Source: an uncultured Flavobacteriaceae bacterium (lineage in GTDB: Bacteria > Bacteroidota > Bacteroidia > Flavobacteriales > Flavobacteriaceae). Taken from it: 64,000 bases of DNA. The first letter of the stretch is position 1. Each line of letters begins with the position of its first letter. This document shows positions 7,958 through 18,180 of the stretch, piece by piece. The notes beneath the pieces were generated by a model. It worked only from the letters and a program-made list of their open reading frames with translations, did no database searches and was not told the origin of the DNA. Both the position numbers and the translations under genes were made by a program. The stretch is taken from NCBI GenBank assembly GCA_947493175.1, contig CANLQD010000003.1, positions 806,001-870,000 of the forward strand, in the 5' to 3' direction.

Positions 7958-10900
7958 ATGAGAACAAATTTTAAAGGAATTTTAACGCTACTGTTAGCGC
8001 TTGTTGCTCAAGTAACATTCGCGCAGAGCAAAACCATTACCGGTACGGTCACTGACCAAGACGGTTTGCCTTTGGCCGGTGCGGCCGTTATTTTGAAAGG
8101 AACCACGTCAGGTACCCAAACCGATTTTGATGGAAACTACTCTATTTCGGCAAGCGAAGGAGATGTTTTGGTCTATTCGTATTTAGGTCAAAAAACTGCT
8201 CAACGTACAGTCGGATCTAGTAACGCCATCAATGTTCAACTCGAACAAAGCGCACAAGCTTTGGACGAGATTATCTTAACTGGGGTTGCCCAAGGTACTT
8301 CCCAAAAGAAGTTGGCTTTCAAGGTTGAGACCGTAAGCCCTACTGGAGTTCAAACTGTACCTACTCCTGATGCCGCATCTGCATTAATAGGTAAGGTTGC
8401 AGGTGCCCAGATTATACAAGGTGGTGGTAACCCCTTAAGACAGTCAGCCATTATCCTTAGGGGTGCTAGTTCTATTGAAGGACCAACCAATCCTTTGATT
8501 ATTGTAGACGGTATCATCACTGAAGGTGGGCTGAATCAGTTCAGTACGCAAGACATCGAATCCATCGAAGTGGTTAAAGGTGCTGCAGCCTCTTCACTTT
8601 ATGGTTCTTTGGCAGGTAACGGGGTTGTACAAATCATTACTAAGAGAGGTACGACCGACAAGCCTCGCGTTAAATTACGTTTTGAGAATGGTTTTTCTGA
8701 AACACAAAACGACTACCCGTTGGCTAAAAACCATGACCGTTTGTTAGATGCGAACGGAAACTTTGACTTAAGTAGTGGTGCTATCGTGGCTGATCCAGAT
8801 GGGATTTTTGACAATCCCTGGCCAGGTCAATTGATTAACAACGTTGAGGAGTTTATCTCATCTCAACCTTACAACCAGATTAGTTTTAGTGTATCTCAAA
8901 ACTTGGAAAAAGTAAATTATTACTTTTCTACGGAACAAACAGAGGTACAAGGTATCTTGAACGGCTTAGACCCTTTTAAAAGACAAAATGCGCGTTTAAA
9001 TTTGGATATCAACTTTAACAGCCGCCTGAAACTAGAATTGACCAATTATATAGTTAGACAGACCGGTACTGAAGTAACACAAGCAGGTCAGGGAGACAAT
9101 GTATTCTTTAACTTGCTTACTGCAAACCCCACGGTACGACTTGACCAAAGGGACGAATCCGGTAACTTTATTCCATTTTTTGATGGGAACGGATTCATCA
9201 ATGAATACCAGAACCCATTATATGTGGCTACCAACCAAAGATTCGATAATGAAAACACTCGTTTGGTTTCCTCAGGTACCCTCAAATATAATCTTACAGA
9301 TAATTTGGTACTGGAAGGTCATTTATCAACTGATCGTGGTCGTAACCGGTTCGTTAACTTTTTTCCAAAGGGTTATGTATCAGGTTCGCAATTCAACGCC
9401 AATACCGACAACGGTTTTATCTTTGACATTGACAGCGATTTTGCACGCGTCAACTCGTATGCACAGCTGAACTACAATACGAGTTTTGGAGATTTTAATT
9501 TGCGTAGTTCTTTACGTTATCTTCATGAAGACATTACCCGGTCGTTCAAGCGAGCGCAAAGTTCAAATTTTTTAACTGAAGGGGTTAACAACCTACAACA
9601 GGGAACCGAAAACATTCAAATCGGTTCGGGAGCATTTCGTGAGAAAACCCAAAATGTTTTTCTTACCGCCGATTTTGATTGGAAAGACAAGTTGATTTTA
9701 GGAGGTTTTATAAGATCGGATAGAAGTTCATTATTTGGTGAAGACAACAGGGACCAAATTTTTTACCGAGGGTCTTTAGCATATCGCTTGGGCGAAGATT
9801 TAAATGTAGACTGGTTAGACGAATTGAAGTTCAGAGGTTCCTACGGTACCGCCGGTCTTCGACCTGATTTTGGGGATATTTTTGAAACCTTTAATGTAAG
9901 CCAGACGGGAATTACGCCACTTCAAATCGGAAACCCAGACTTGCAGTCACCTACTATCAGCGAGCTAGAAGTTGGTTTTGATATGCAAATCTTGGGCAAA
10001 CTTACATTGGCCGCTACCTATGCAAACTCGACTACAAAAGATGGTCTCTTGACCGTTCCATTGTCCGGTGCGGTACCAGGTGTACAGCAGGTGCAAAATG
10101 TCGCCGAAACCGCCTACGAAGGCTTTGAAGTTTCCTTCACGGGAACACCTATCGAAACGGAAAATGTGACTTGGGATTTTGGAGTTACCTTCGCCACTTT
10201 TGAGAATACTATTGAAAGTTTAGGTAATGTAGCGCCATTTAACCGTGTTATTCAAGGTTTTGCTGCCGGAGGTAGTGACGTACAGGTTGATAATGATCCT
10301 GCGGTGAACGTATTCCGCGTAGAACCAGGACAGCCTTTTGGCGCCATGTTCGGGAATCAATTGGTAAAATCCTTGGATGAGTTGACCGTACAGGATGGTG
10401 TGGTTATCAATGAAGGTTTAAATCTACCGTTATCTGCCTTCTCTGTAAATGAGTTCGGCCATGTAATCGTTACGGCAAATGAGAACCAACCAGGATTGGT
10501 CAACGCCGGTGGGGAGCAAGCGATTCGCAGATGGGATGCTAACACCAACCAATTGGCTGTTGGTCTAATCGGGGATACCAACCCTGATTTTAATATGGGT
10601 TTCCGAAACACGTTAACCTATAAAAACTTTAGACTATACGCATTGGTAGATATGCAAATAGGGGGTGATGTGTATAACTACACACGTCAATTCTTGTATT
10701 TCAACGACCGACATGCCGACCTAGATACGTTTGGTGCAGCAGGACAGCAGTCTTCCTATGCGAACGCAAGTTCAACCATATATAACGGTGCAGCTCCTAT
10801 CGATTATTTTGTAGAAGATGGAAGTTTTGCTAAATTGAGGGAGGTTTCCTTATCTTATACCATAGATAGCGACATCCTTGGACCAAAAATCCCAATTGAA

Positions 10901-11062
10901 GCAATACAATTAACGCTTTCAGGTAGAAACTTGTATACTTGGACTAGCTATTCTGGTTACGATCCTGAAGTGGCCTTAAGTGGAAGCCCTATCTTTAGAT
11001 TGGATGAGTTCTCTTTTCCAAACTTCAGAACTTTTGCGGGTTCTGTTCAAATAACATTTTAA
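7958..11062 (+). CDS. SusC/RagA family TonB-linked outer membrane protein
   Basis: 1034 aa. Signal peptide of about 22 residues ends in VTFAQ. A carboxypeptidase-D-like regulatory domain follows (KTITGTVTDQDGLPLAGAAV, about 25-100), then the plug (about 120-230, with PLIIVDGIITEGG and IESIEVVKGAAASSLYGS) and a large beta-barrel ending in an aromatic-rich strand with terminal Phe. These proteins import oligosaccharides or peptides across the outer membrane with TonB energy. SusD follows after 9 bp. No glycoside hydrolase, sulfatase or sensor regulator is next to it, so the substrate is open. A strong terminator after susD closes the unit. Confidence 0.95.
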   Translation: MRTNFKGILTLLLALVAQVTFAQSKTITGTVTDQDGLPLAGAAVILKGTTSGTQTDFDGNYSISASEGDVLVYSYLGQKTAQRTVGSSNAINVQLEQSAQALDEIILTGVAQGTSQKKLAFKVETVSPTGVQTVPTPDAASALIGKVAGAQIIQGGGNPLRQSAIILRGASSIEGPTNPLIIVDGIITEGGLNQFSTQDIESIEVVKGAAASSLYGSLAGNGVVQIITKRGTTDKPRVKLRFENGFSETQNDYPLAKNHDRLLDANGNFDLSSGAIVADPDGIFDNPWPGQLINNVEEFISSQPYNQISFSVSQNLEKVNYYFSTEQTEVQGILNGLDPFKRQNARLNLDINFNSRLKLELTNYIVRQTGTEVTQAGQGDNVFFNLLTANPTVRLDQRDESGNFIPFFDGNGFINEYQNPLYVATNQRFDNENTRLVSSGTLKYNLTDNLVLEGHLSTDRGRNRFVNFFPKGYVSGSQFNANTDNGFIFDIDSDFARVNSYAQLNYNTSFGDFNLRSSLRYLHEDITRSFKRAQSSNFLTEGVNNLQQGTENIQIGSGAFREKTQNVFLTADFDWKDKLILGGFIRSDRSSLFGEDNRDQIFYRGSLAYRLGEDLNVDWLDELKFRGSYGTAGLRPDFGDIFETFNVSQTGITPLQIGNPDLQSPTISELEVGFDMQILGKLTLAATYANSTTKDGLLTVPLSGAVPGVQQVQNVAETAYEGFEVSFTGTPIETENVTWDFGVTFATFENTIESLGNVAPFNRVIQGFAAGGSDVQVDNDPAVNVFRVEPGQPFGAMFGNQLVKSLDELTVQDGVVINEGLNLPLSAFSVNEFGHVIVTANENQPGLVNAGGEQAIRRWDANTNQLAVGLIGDTNPDFNMGFRNTLTYKNFRLYALVDMQIGGDVYNYTRQFLYFNDRHADLDTFGAAGQQSSYANASSTIYNGAAPIDYFVEDGSFAKLREVSLSYTIDSDILGPKIPIEAIQLTLSGRNLYTWTSYSGYDPEVALSGSPIFRLDEFSFPNFRTFAGSVQITF

Positions 11063-11071
11063 AAAAAAAGC

Positions 11072-12583
11072 ATGAAAAAACTATTTTATTTGGTGATTGC
11101 ATTGACCATAGTGTCATGCTCACAAGAGGAATTTAACATTGGTAATCCCAATGAAGCTGATGCCGAAAGGGTATTAGCGAATGCGGCCGATTTTCAGAAT
11201 TTTAATATTTCGAATCACTCCGCATTGTTCGATGGACAGATTGAGTTTACCGGAATCTATTTCAGAGGTCTGTCAGATCAATTTTCAACAACCAACGCAT
11301 TTAGCGGGTTTTGGGATTTTTGTGATCAACCAAGACGTCAGATTATCAACTCAACTGCGAACGACGACTTGGCATTTCAAGCTGCAGGGCCTTGGAATGC
11401 ATTCAACTCTGTCATCAACAACGCCAATATTGTTATAGGCAATATTGAGATTGATGGAGGTAGTGTAGAGTTAGATGGTACTGATTTGACGCAACAAGAG
11501 CTTGCAGGAGCTTATTTTGATAAGGGAGTGGCCCAAGGATATCTTGCTATGATATACAATCAAGCGTATATTGTAAATGCTGATACGGATCCAAACGCCT
11601 TGGAATTTTCAACCTATCAGGAAGTGTATGCGGCAGCTGTCACCAACATAGAGACCGCTCTGGATTTAGCGGGCGGCTCAGGGGAATTCTCTTATGCTGT
11701 ATATCCTGGTGGTCAGGTTTTGGATGCAGCTTTGTTTACACAGCTTGCAAACAGTTATTTGGCGCGTATAAGCATCGCTTTGCCAAGAACGGATGCGGAA
11801 GCACAAGGGTTAGATTATAATAGCATCCTAGCATATGCGGAGAATGGCATTACCACAGATTTCAGCCCGGAAGCTACTGAGGCTGTATTCTTTAACAACC
11901 TTCAAGATTGGTCGTTGTTTTTGCTTGGTGATGGCGCTGGATACATGCCTACTGATCAAAAACTAATGCGTTTGGTCGATCCTACCTACCCCACCGATTA
12001 CCCTACGGATGAAACGATTATTTTGGATCCCGTTGTGAGTAATGGTGATCCTAGATTTGAGGAAAATTACGAGTATGTAGCTGAAAATTTTGGATTTTTA
12101 AGAGCTTCACGGGGAAGACAGCTTTTCTCTAGTTACCGTACACGTAAGTTCTTTAATGGAAACGATCAGAACCAAACAGGATTGCCCACTAACATCATGA
12201 ATGCTGCCGAAATGGATTACATCAGAGCAGAATGCTACTATCGTTTGGGTAATTTCGCAGCGGCAGTGGCTGCCTTGGATGATTCTCCACGTGCTACCGT
12301 TGCCGGTTTAAGCACCACAGCTGCCGGTCCTAACGTTTTGAACGCGCTACTTTATGAGGTTTCTATCGAATTGGATTTATCCTCAGGGATGGGAGTTGAA
12401 TGGTGGTTTATGAGAAGACATGACATGTTGCAGGCTGGGTCTCCGACCATGTATCCAGTACCTGCTTCAGAACTTGAAATCTCGCAAGATGATATTTACA
12501 CCTATGGAGGACCTGCTGCGGCCGGAGAAGAAGGTACCGCTTCCGGTGCAAATGATTGGAGAAATATCAATTTAGTGTATTAG
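11072..12583 (+). CDS. SusD/RagB family nutrient-binding lipoprotein
   Basis: 503 aa. An N-terminal lipobox (VIALTIVSC, Cys16) predicts an outer-membrane lipoprotein. It is rich in TPR-like helices, and the C-terminal part with EMDYIRAECYYRLGNFAAAV and the WWFMRRHDML segment is typical of the SusD/RagB (SusD-like 2) group. It would cap the SusC channel encoded 9 bp upstream and bind the substrate. The ligand cannot be inferred from sequence here. Confidence 0.93.
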   Translation: MKKLFYLVIALTIVSCSQEEFNIGNPNEADAERVLANAADFQNFNISNHSALFDGQIEFTGIYFRGLSDQFSTTNAFSGFWDFCDQPRRQIINSTANDDLAFQAAGPWNAFNSVINNANIVIGNIEIDGGSVELDGTDLTQQELAGAYFDKGVAQGYLAMIYNQAYIVNADTDPNALEFSTYQEVYAAAVTNIETALDLAGGSGEFSYAVYPGGQVLDAALFTQLANSYLARISIALPRTDAEAQGLDYNSILAYAENGITTDFSPEATEAVFFNNLQDWSLFLLGDGAGYMPTDQKLMRLVDPTYPTDYPTDETIILDPVVSNGDPRFEENYEYVAENFGFLRASRGRQLFSSYRTRKFFNGNDQNQTGLPTNIMNAAEMDYIRAECYYRLGNFAAAVAALDDSPRATVAGLSTTAAGPNVLNALLYEVSIELDLSSGMGVEWWFMRRHDMLQAGSPTMYPVPASELEISQDDIYTYGGPAAAGEEGTASGANDWRNINLVY

Positions 12584-12650
12584 TATAGTTCTATTCAACA
12601 ACTTTGTCTTTGTAATTATAGACATTGGAAATGATAGGCGACACTTTATA

Positions 12651-12684
12651 AAAAAAGCCTGTGAAGTTTTTCACAGGCTTTTTT
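12651..12684 (+). terminator. Strong intrinsic terminator after susCD
   Basis: A 15-bp perfect stem (AAAAAAGCCTGTGAA / TTCACAGGCTTTTTT) with a short loop, flanked by A and T runs, 68 bp after the susD stop. It is symmetrical, but only a plus-strand gene lies upstream. Confidence 0.9.
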
Positions 12685-12757
12685 GTTTATTTGAATCATG
12701 TAAGGCGAAAGCTGTCTATATTTATCGTGATATTTCACAAGGTATTATTTTTTGATT

Positions 12758-13204
12758 ATGAAAACCATATCGTACATCGTACTGTTAGCACTTTTATTGA
12801 TAGGCTGTAACCAGCAGAAGGTCAAAAAAAACTGTATACGGTCAAAAGTCGTATCCATTGAATACAACACTTCCTTAGAATTAGATGCAACCGATAGTCT
12901 CTATATCGATGATTTGGTATTCAGACATACCAAACAATATGATAGTCTTTCTGCAAACCACCTGCTGCCTACCCGTGTCATGATCCATTTTGATACCGGT
13001 ACCAAACAAATAACCTCAAAATCGAACAAAATAGACCTAGCCAGGGCGCTTGCGCGAAAATTAAAGGCTTCCGGAAACTATACAATTCTCAACGGGCCCG
13101 AATTAATTACTACAGGCATTCTCAAAATTAGTAGAACAGATGAAGAACAAATATTGATCTGCAATAGCGAGGGATACACGGCTAAAATAGAGCCCCTACC
13201 CTGA
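12758..13204 (+). CDS. Small lipoprotein of unknown function (148 aa)
   Basis: ATG at 12758 is preferred over the in-frame TTG six bases earlier. The start MKTISYIVLLALLLIGC gives a clear lipobox with Cys17. The rest has no motif I recognise; two Cys in total in the mature part (KNCIRS and ILICNS). It stands alone between the susCD terminator and the TonB receptor cluster, with 257 bp of AT-rich sequence after it. Confidence 0.7.
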   Translation: MKTISYIVLLALLLIGCNQQKVKKNCIRSKVVSIEYNTSLELDATDSLYIDDLVFRHTKQYDSLSANHLLPTRVMIHFDTGTKQITSKSNKIDLARALARKLKASGNYTILNGPELITTGILKISRTDEEQILICNSEGYTAKIEPLP

Positions 13205-13461
13205 TTATTTGTTCAGCTCCGTAAACTTGGTGCAATACATAGGCACTTCAAGCCAATAATACCAGTTTTTGAATCATCTTATTGAATATTGATTAATACG
13301 AACTTTGCGGTATTTGCAAGCCCGTTGTTTTCCTAAAACCATAAGAAAAAAGGGGGCTTATTAAAAGAAACATATATCTGACCTATTTTTTGGCCTAATC
13401 CGTTTTACTAACCCCGATTTTTTGTATTTTGATATCTTACTAAATAACCTGCCAACTTTAC

Positions 13462-14181
13462 GTGAAACCACACTACATCCTCATTTATTTCTTTTTTATT
13501 AGTACCGTCAGCCAAGCCCAAAGTGTCACCGCTAAAACATATCCTTACCAAGCCTATGATAGCTTATCTCCCTACGTAAATTCAGGTATTTATTTTGGAA
13601 AACCGACCTCGCTCTATTTAAAAACCGAAGTAGACAACCATCCCTTTTTTACGACAAGGGAATACCAATTGGGAAATGTGGTATATAGAGGGCAGCCATA
13701 TCATGGTGTTTTACTGCGATTTGATACGGTAAAACAGGAAATCCAAATGAAACCTCCTGTTTCAGAAGACCTTCTTCCCATTACGCTGTTCAGTGAACTA
13801 ATCGATTCTTTTGACATTAATGAACGGCATTTTCTAAAAAGGATGGAAGATGATGGTCAAATCTCTTTTTATGAGAATTATATGGCAAACACCTTGTTTC
13901 AGGTACTTTTTTCGCATCGAAAAATCGCCCGAGAATCTAGTTCGGGAGGAGGCGAAGGCTCCTATTCCTTTTCATATTCGCAAACTTGTTATATACTACT
14001 CAATTCAAATTTGCATGAAATTAAATCAGAAAAAGATGTGACACGTCTATTTCCTGAATATCAAGACACATTAAAGGAGTTATTTGCCAAACAACCTCGT
14101 AAAAGAAAAGGTAAATTGAACACTTGCCTAAAAGTGCTAAATGAATGGCACCTACAACAGCAAAAAAACAGGGTCCAATGA
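13462..14181 (+). CDS. Secreted protein of unknown function, first gene of TonB receptor cluster
   Basis: 239 aa from a GTG start; the N-terminus YILIYFFFISTVSQAQ is a good signal peptide, which supports this start. The mature protein has no domain I can name; it contains a Ser/Gly-rich loop (ESSSGGGEGSYSFSYS, about residues 155-170) and a basic C-terminus (KQPRKRKGK). Its stop overlaps the ATG of the TonB-dependent receptor (ATGA, 14178-14181), so the two are co-translated. By context it belongs to the outer-membrane uptake cluster through 19929. Confidence 0.72.
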   Translation: MKPHYILIYFFFISTVSQAQSVTAKTYPYQAYDSLSPYVNSGIYFGKPTSLYLKTEVDNHPFFTTREYQLGNVVYRGQPYHGVLLRFDTVKQEIQMKPPVSEDLLPITLFSELIDSFDINERHFLKRMEDDGQISFYENYMANTLFQVLFSHRKIARESSSGGGEGSYSFSYSQTCYILLNSNLHEIKSEKDVTRLFPEYQDTLKELFAKQPRKRKGKLNTCLKVLNEWHLQQQKNRVQ

Positions 14182-16949
14182 AAACATATGTTGTTTTAAT
14201 CTGGCTTATCATCGGCCCACTCGCGTTGTATGCACAAATCGGCGATAAGAAATTATCGGTCGACTTTACCGGCAAAACAAGGCTGGAGGCAATTCAATTA
14301 CTCCAGGAAACAGAAGATCTTAAGTTCTATTACATCGAGAGCTGGTTTTCTAATGTTCCCTTGCAAAGTAGCTATACCGACCAATCTTTACAAAGCATCT
14401 TAGAACAACTATTCAGCAGAACGGATTTGAACTTTTTTATTGATAAAGATAACAAGGTAGTACTGACCAAAGGTCGATTGATATATGATTATCTGCCTGA
14501 AGGTTTCTTTCCCATATCCCAGATAAAAGATAGTGTACTTTCCAACGAAGAAGGCACTGCCAACACTCCTGTAGCCGTAAGCTTCAATTCCCCTAAAAAT
14601 CAACGAAGCACCAAACCTTCTATTAGTATTGGCAAACAACGAAGGGGCTCCGAGAATGAAATTTATAAATTATCGGGCTTCGTACGAACTGCGGAAACGT
14701 CCCAACCTATTCCCAACGTGGTTATCCGAACCGAGAAAGGCAAAAACACCCTATCGAACAAGAATGGGTATTATGAAATAGCGCTGCCTTATGGTGCTAC
14801 GGTCATTTTGGCCGATGCCATCGGTCTTGAACGAATCTCACAACCGATTCGTATGTATGGAGACGGTTCTTTGGATTTTGACCTATCAGAAAAAGTGGAG
14901 CAACTTGAAGAAGTTATATTACTTGCCAACAACAATGCCAACATCACCGATTCCGAAATAGGCAGTAGTAATATTGGTTCCGAGGAATCCAAAACCATTC
15001 CGGTTGTCTTAGGGGAGCGAGACCTTTTGAAAATAGCTACCACCCTGCCCGGTATCACCTCTGCGGGCGAAGGATCGGCAGGCTATAACGTACGCGGTGG
15101 CAGAACCGATCAAAACCTGATTCTTCTCGACCAATCTACCCTCTATAACCCTTCACACTTTTTTGGCATCTTCTCGGCCCTGAATCCTTTTGTAATCGAA
15201 TCTGTAGACATCTACAAAGGAAATATTCCATCTGAATATGGCGGAAGGCTCTCCTCTGTTTTCAACATCAAGACCAAGGATGCCAAAACCGATAAGATAA
15301 GGGGTGAAGCTTCCATTGGTCCCGTTACGGGCAATATGATGGTTCAGCTACCTATCTGGAATCAGACAGGTGGTTTGCTTGTTGGTGCCCGTGGCACCTA
15401 CTCCGATTGGATTTTAAATGCCATCGATGAACCATCTTTGCAAGGAAGAAATGCCTACTTCTATGATATAGTAGGGAAATACAACCACAGCATCAATGAA
15501 AATAATTCAGTGGAAGCTACTGTATATTTCAGTGAGGACGCCTTCAGTATTACGCAAGATTCTCTTTATGGTTATCAAAATAAAATTGCCACGGCCAAAT
15601 GGAATCACATCTTTAATGATAAACACCGAGGTTCTATTAAAATATCCTATAACGACTATAGTTTTGGAATCGATTTCGAGGGGAGACCTGAAGTTGATTT
15701 TGCCTTTGACTATGCCATCCGAGAAACACAGTTAAAACTGAAGATGGACTATGATTTGAATACAAAACATATGCTTTCATATGGCCTGGAAAGTAGACTT
15801 TATACCTTGGAACCAGGAGGTATTCGTGGTAGAAGCCCCGAAAGTGAGATAGAGTCGCTGAATTTGCCCAAAGAATATGGCTTGGAATCCGCACTATTTA
15901 TTTCGGATGCCGTTTCATTTTCAGAGGCTTTTGAAGTCAATCTGGGAATAAGGTTATCAATGTTCAATGCTATCGGGCCTTCTGAACAACGAGTATACAA
16001 TGCTGATACCCCAAAATCTGACACTACTGTTGAACGAACGGAGGTATATGGTTCTGGAGACTTTTTCAAAACGTATCTCTACCCCGAGTTTCGCATCGGG
16101 ACCAGATACAGCCTAAGAGAAGATCTTTCGATCAAGGCCAGTCTTAACAACACCGTACAATACCTACATTCTCTTTCAAATAATACCACGGTATCCCCCA
16201 TCGATACCTATAAACTATCCGATACTAACATAAGGCCACAACAAGCACTGTTCGGCACAGCAGGTATCTTCAAAAATTTTGCCGAAGACCAATACACCGT
16301 AAGTCTTGAAGGCTTTTATAAGCGTATTTCCAATGCCTTGGATTTTAAGGTAGGGGCACAATTAATCTTAAACGAGAATGTAGAGACAGAGACCTTACAA
16401 GGAGATGGAAAATCATATGGAGGGGAGTTATTGCTAAGAAAAAACTATGGCAAGCTAAATGGCTGGCTTGGATATACCTATAGCAGGGCATTCTACCGTT
16501 TTCAAAGTGAATTTCCCGAAGAAACCGTCAACTCTGGAGACTATTTTCCCGCGAACTTCGATAAACCGCACGATGTAAGTATTGTAGCGAACTACGAACT
16601 TGACAGACGTGTAAGCTTTTCCATGAATTTTATTTATCAAACCGGGCGGCCAGTAACCATACCAACCGGTTCCTTTACTTTTGACGGGCAGCCACAAGTG
16701 TTATATAGCACTAGGAATCAATTTAGGATTCCCGATTACTACCGATTGGATGTTGGTTTTAATCTAGAAGGAAATCATAAAAAGGAAAAATTGGCTCACA
16801 GTTTTTGGAACTTTTCAGTTTATAACGTATTGGGAAGAAATAACCCATATTCGGTCTTTTTTGTAACGAACAATGGCGAGGTGAGAGCTTTTCAAAGTTC
16901 CATTTTTAACATTCCTATACCATCGATAACCTATAACTTGAAATTTTGA
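14178..16949 (+). CDS. TonB-dependent receptor with STN-like and carboxypeptidase-regulatory domains
   Basis: 923 aa from ATG 14178; an upstream in-frame ATG at 14145 would bury the signal peptide (MKTYVVLIWLIIGPLALYAQ). Order: STN-like secretin/TonB N-terminal segment (about 25-110), linker, carboxypeptidase-D-like domain (about 165-260), plug (about 285-400, AGYNVRGGRTDQNLILLDQS and ESVDIYKGNIPSEYGGRLSS) and barrel. STN domains often signal to FecR/sigma-factor pairs, but none is encoded nearby. The stop overlaps the start of the DUF4249 gene, giving a coupled operon with the genes on both sides. Confidence 0.9.
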   Translation: MKTYVVLIWLIIGPLALYAQIGDKKLSVDFTGKTRLEAIQLLQETEDLKFYYIESWFSNVPLQSSYTDQSLQSILEQLFSRTDLNFFIDKDNKVVLTKGRLIYDYLPEGFFPISQIKDSVLSNEEGTANTPVAVSFNSPKNQRSTKPSISIGKQRRGSENEIYKLSGFVRTAETSQPIPNVVIRTEKGKNTLSNKNGYYEIALPYGATVILADAIGLERISQPIRMYGDGSLDFDLSEKVEQLEEVILLANNNANITDSEIGSSNIGSEESKTIPVVLGERDLLKIATTLPGITSAGEGSAGYNVRGGRTDQNLILLDQSTLYNPSHFFGIFSALNPFVIESVDIYKGNIPSEYGGRLSSVFNIKTKDAKTDKIRGEASIGPVTGNMMVQLPIWNQTGGLLVGARGTYSDWILNAIDEPSLQGRNAYFYDIVGKYNHSINENNSVEATVYFSEDAFSITQDSLYGYQNKIATAKWNHIFNDKHRGSIKISYNDYSFGIDFEGRPEVDFAFDYAIRETQLKLKMDYDLNTKHMLSYGLESRLYTLEPGGIRGRSPESEIESLNLPKEYGLESALFISDAVSFSEAFEVNLGIRLSMFNAIGPSEQRVYNADTPKSDTTVERTEVYGSGDFFKTYLYPEFRIGTRYSLREDLSIKASLNNTVQYLHSLSNNTTVSPIDTYKLSDTNIRPQQALFGTAGIFKNFAEDQYTVSLEGFYKRISNALDFKVGAQLILNENVETETLQGDGKSYGGELLLRKNYGKLNGWLGYTYSRAFYRFQSEFPEETVNSGDYFPANFDKPHDVSIVANYELDRRVSFSMNFIYQTGRPVTIPTGSFTFDGQPQVLYSTRNQFRIPDYYRLDVGFNLEGNHKKEKLAHSFWNFSVYNVLGRNNPYSVFFVTNNGEVRAFQSSIFNIPIPSITYNLKF

Positions 16950-18166
16950 ACAAAAAATTCGGACTTCTCTACGCTCGCATTATCCGCTTTTGTCCATCAA
17001 TGTTGATGGCATTGTTGCTCATGGCCTGTGTTGAACCCTTTGAGTTGTCTGTAGACAATTTTGAAGAAGTGCTTATCGTAGAAGCTACCATTACCAATAG
17101 TACCGACAACCATACGGTCAAAATCAGTACCACCAGTGTTCTTGGATCTAGCGGAACGGTGGCGGTAGAGAACGCAACGGTATGGGTCATGGAAGATGAC
17201 CGTATGTTATCGTTCAGCGAAACCAGTCCTGGAGAATACCGTTCTGAAATCGCCTTCCAAGCAGTCCCAAATGCGGATTACCAGTTATTTATTCAAACTG
17301 ATAGCGGTGTTACCCTGACTTCTGAGAAGGTGCGTTTATCGACTGAAAGTAGCATCGGTTCGGTTATTGCCGATAAAATTATCAATGAAGATGGTATAGA
17401 GGGCATGAATATTACGGTAAATAGTTTTGACCCGACCGGCGAAAGTCGGTATTACCGGTATTCATTCGAAGAGACCTATAAGATAGTGGCCCCAAGATGG
17501 TCGCGATTCGAAACCTATGTAGTTTCCGAAGATCCAGTGGTAGTCGATATTCGTCTGCGACCACGTGAGGAACAAGTCTGTTTTAGAACCCTGAATTCTT
17601 CCAAAAGTCTTTTGTTCGAGACTACCAACCAAGCAGAAGATAGAGTGGCCTCCTTACCGATTCGATTCATTGAACGGTCAGACTATATCATTGCGCATCG
17701 TTATAGTATTCTGGTAAAACAGTTCGTACAAACTCGGGAAGCCTTTGAATATTACAATACACTTCAAAGACTGTCGAGCCAGGAGAACCTACTATCACAA
17801 AATCAACCTGGTTTTGTACTTGGAAATATTACTGCTGACCAAAACAATACCAAAGTAACGGGATATTTTGATATTGCCGCTGTAGGCACCGAACGTATTT
17901 TTTTCAATTACGATGATTTTTTTGATGACATCACCGAGCCTAACTATGCGGTGGGCTGTGATGTGTTCTTGTATCCGCTTGTCGCAGAAGATCAATTTGG
18001 CAATTCTCCCCTTGTCGTTGCCATAGAAAATGAAAACTTGGAATTTTTTAACGATAATCCGCCGCCTCGCCCCAATAATCAAGGTCCGTTTGTGATGGTG
18101 CCTACTATTTGTGGGGATTGTAATATTATCGGAACAAATGTAGTACCAGAATTCTGGGTAGACTAA
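16946..18166 (+). CDS. DUF4249 family lipoprotein
   Basis: 406 aa from a TTG that overlaps the upstream stop (TTGA, 16946-16949). An alternative ATG at 17000 gives MLMALLLMACVEPF, itself a complete lipobox signal, so either start leads to the same mature lipoprotein. The beginning of the mature part (VEPFELSVDNFEEVLIVEAT) is typical of DUF4249, a Bacteroidota family that accompanies TonB-dependent receptors of this type. C-terminus contains CGDCNIIGTN. Role probably as surface partner of the receptor; substrate unknown. Confidence 0.85.
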   Translation: MNKKFGLLYARIIRFCPSMLMALLLMACVEPFELSVDNFEEVLIVEATITNSTDNHTVKISTTSVLGSSGTVAVENATVWVMEDDRMLSFSETSPGEYRSEIAFQAVPNADYQLFIQTDSGVTLTSEKVRLSTESSIGSVIADKIINEDGIEGMNITVNSFDPTGESRYYRYSFEETYKIVAPRWSRFETYVVSEDPVVVDIRLRPREEQVCFRTLNSSKSLLFETTNQAEDRVASLPIRFIERSDYIIAHRYSILVKQFVQTREAFEYYNTLQRLSSQENLLSQNQPGFVLGNITADQNNTKVTGYFDIAAVGTERIFFNYDDFFDDITEPNYAVGCDVFLYPLVAEDQFGNSPLVVAIENENLEFFNDNPPPRPNNQGPFVMVPTICGDCNIIGTNVVPEFWVD

Positions 18167-18180
18167 ACCATATAAAACGC

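Noticed and set aside
13850..14275. Short ORFs at the junction of the secreted protein and TonB receptor genes
   Set aside because: They overlap well-supported genes on both sides, and the ATGA overlap explains the junction.
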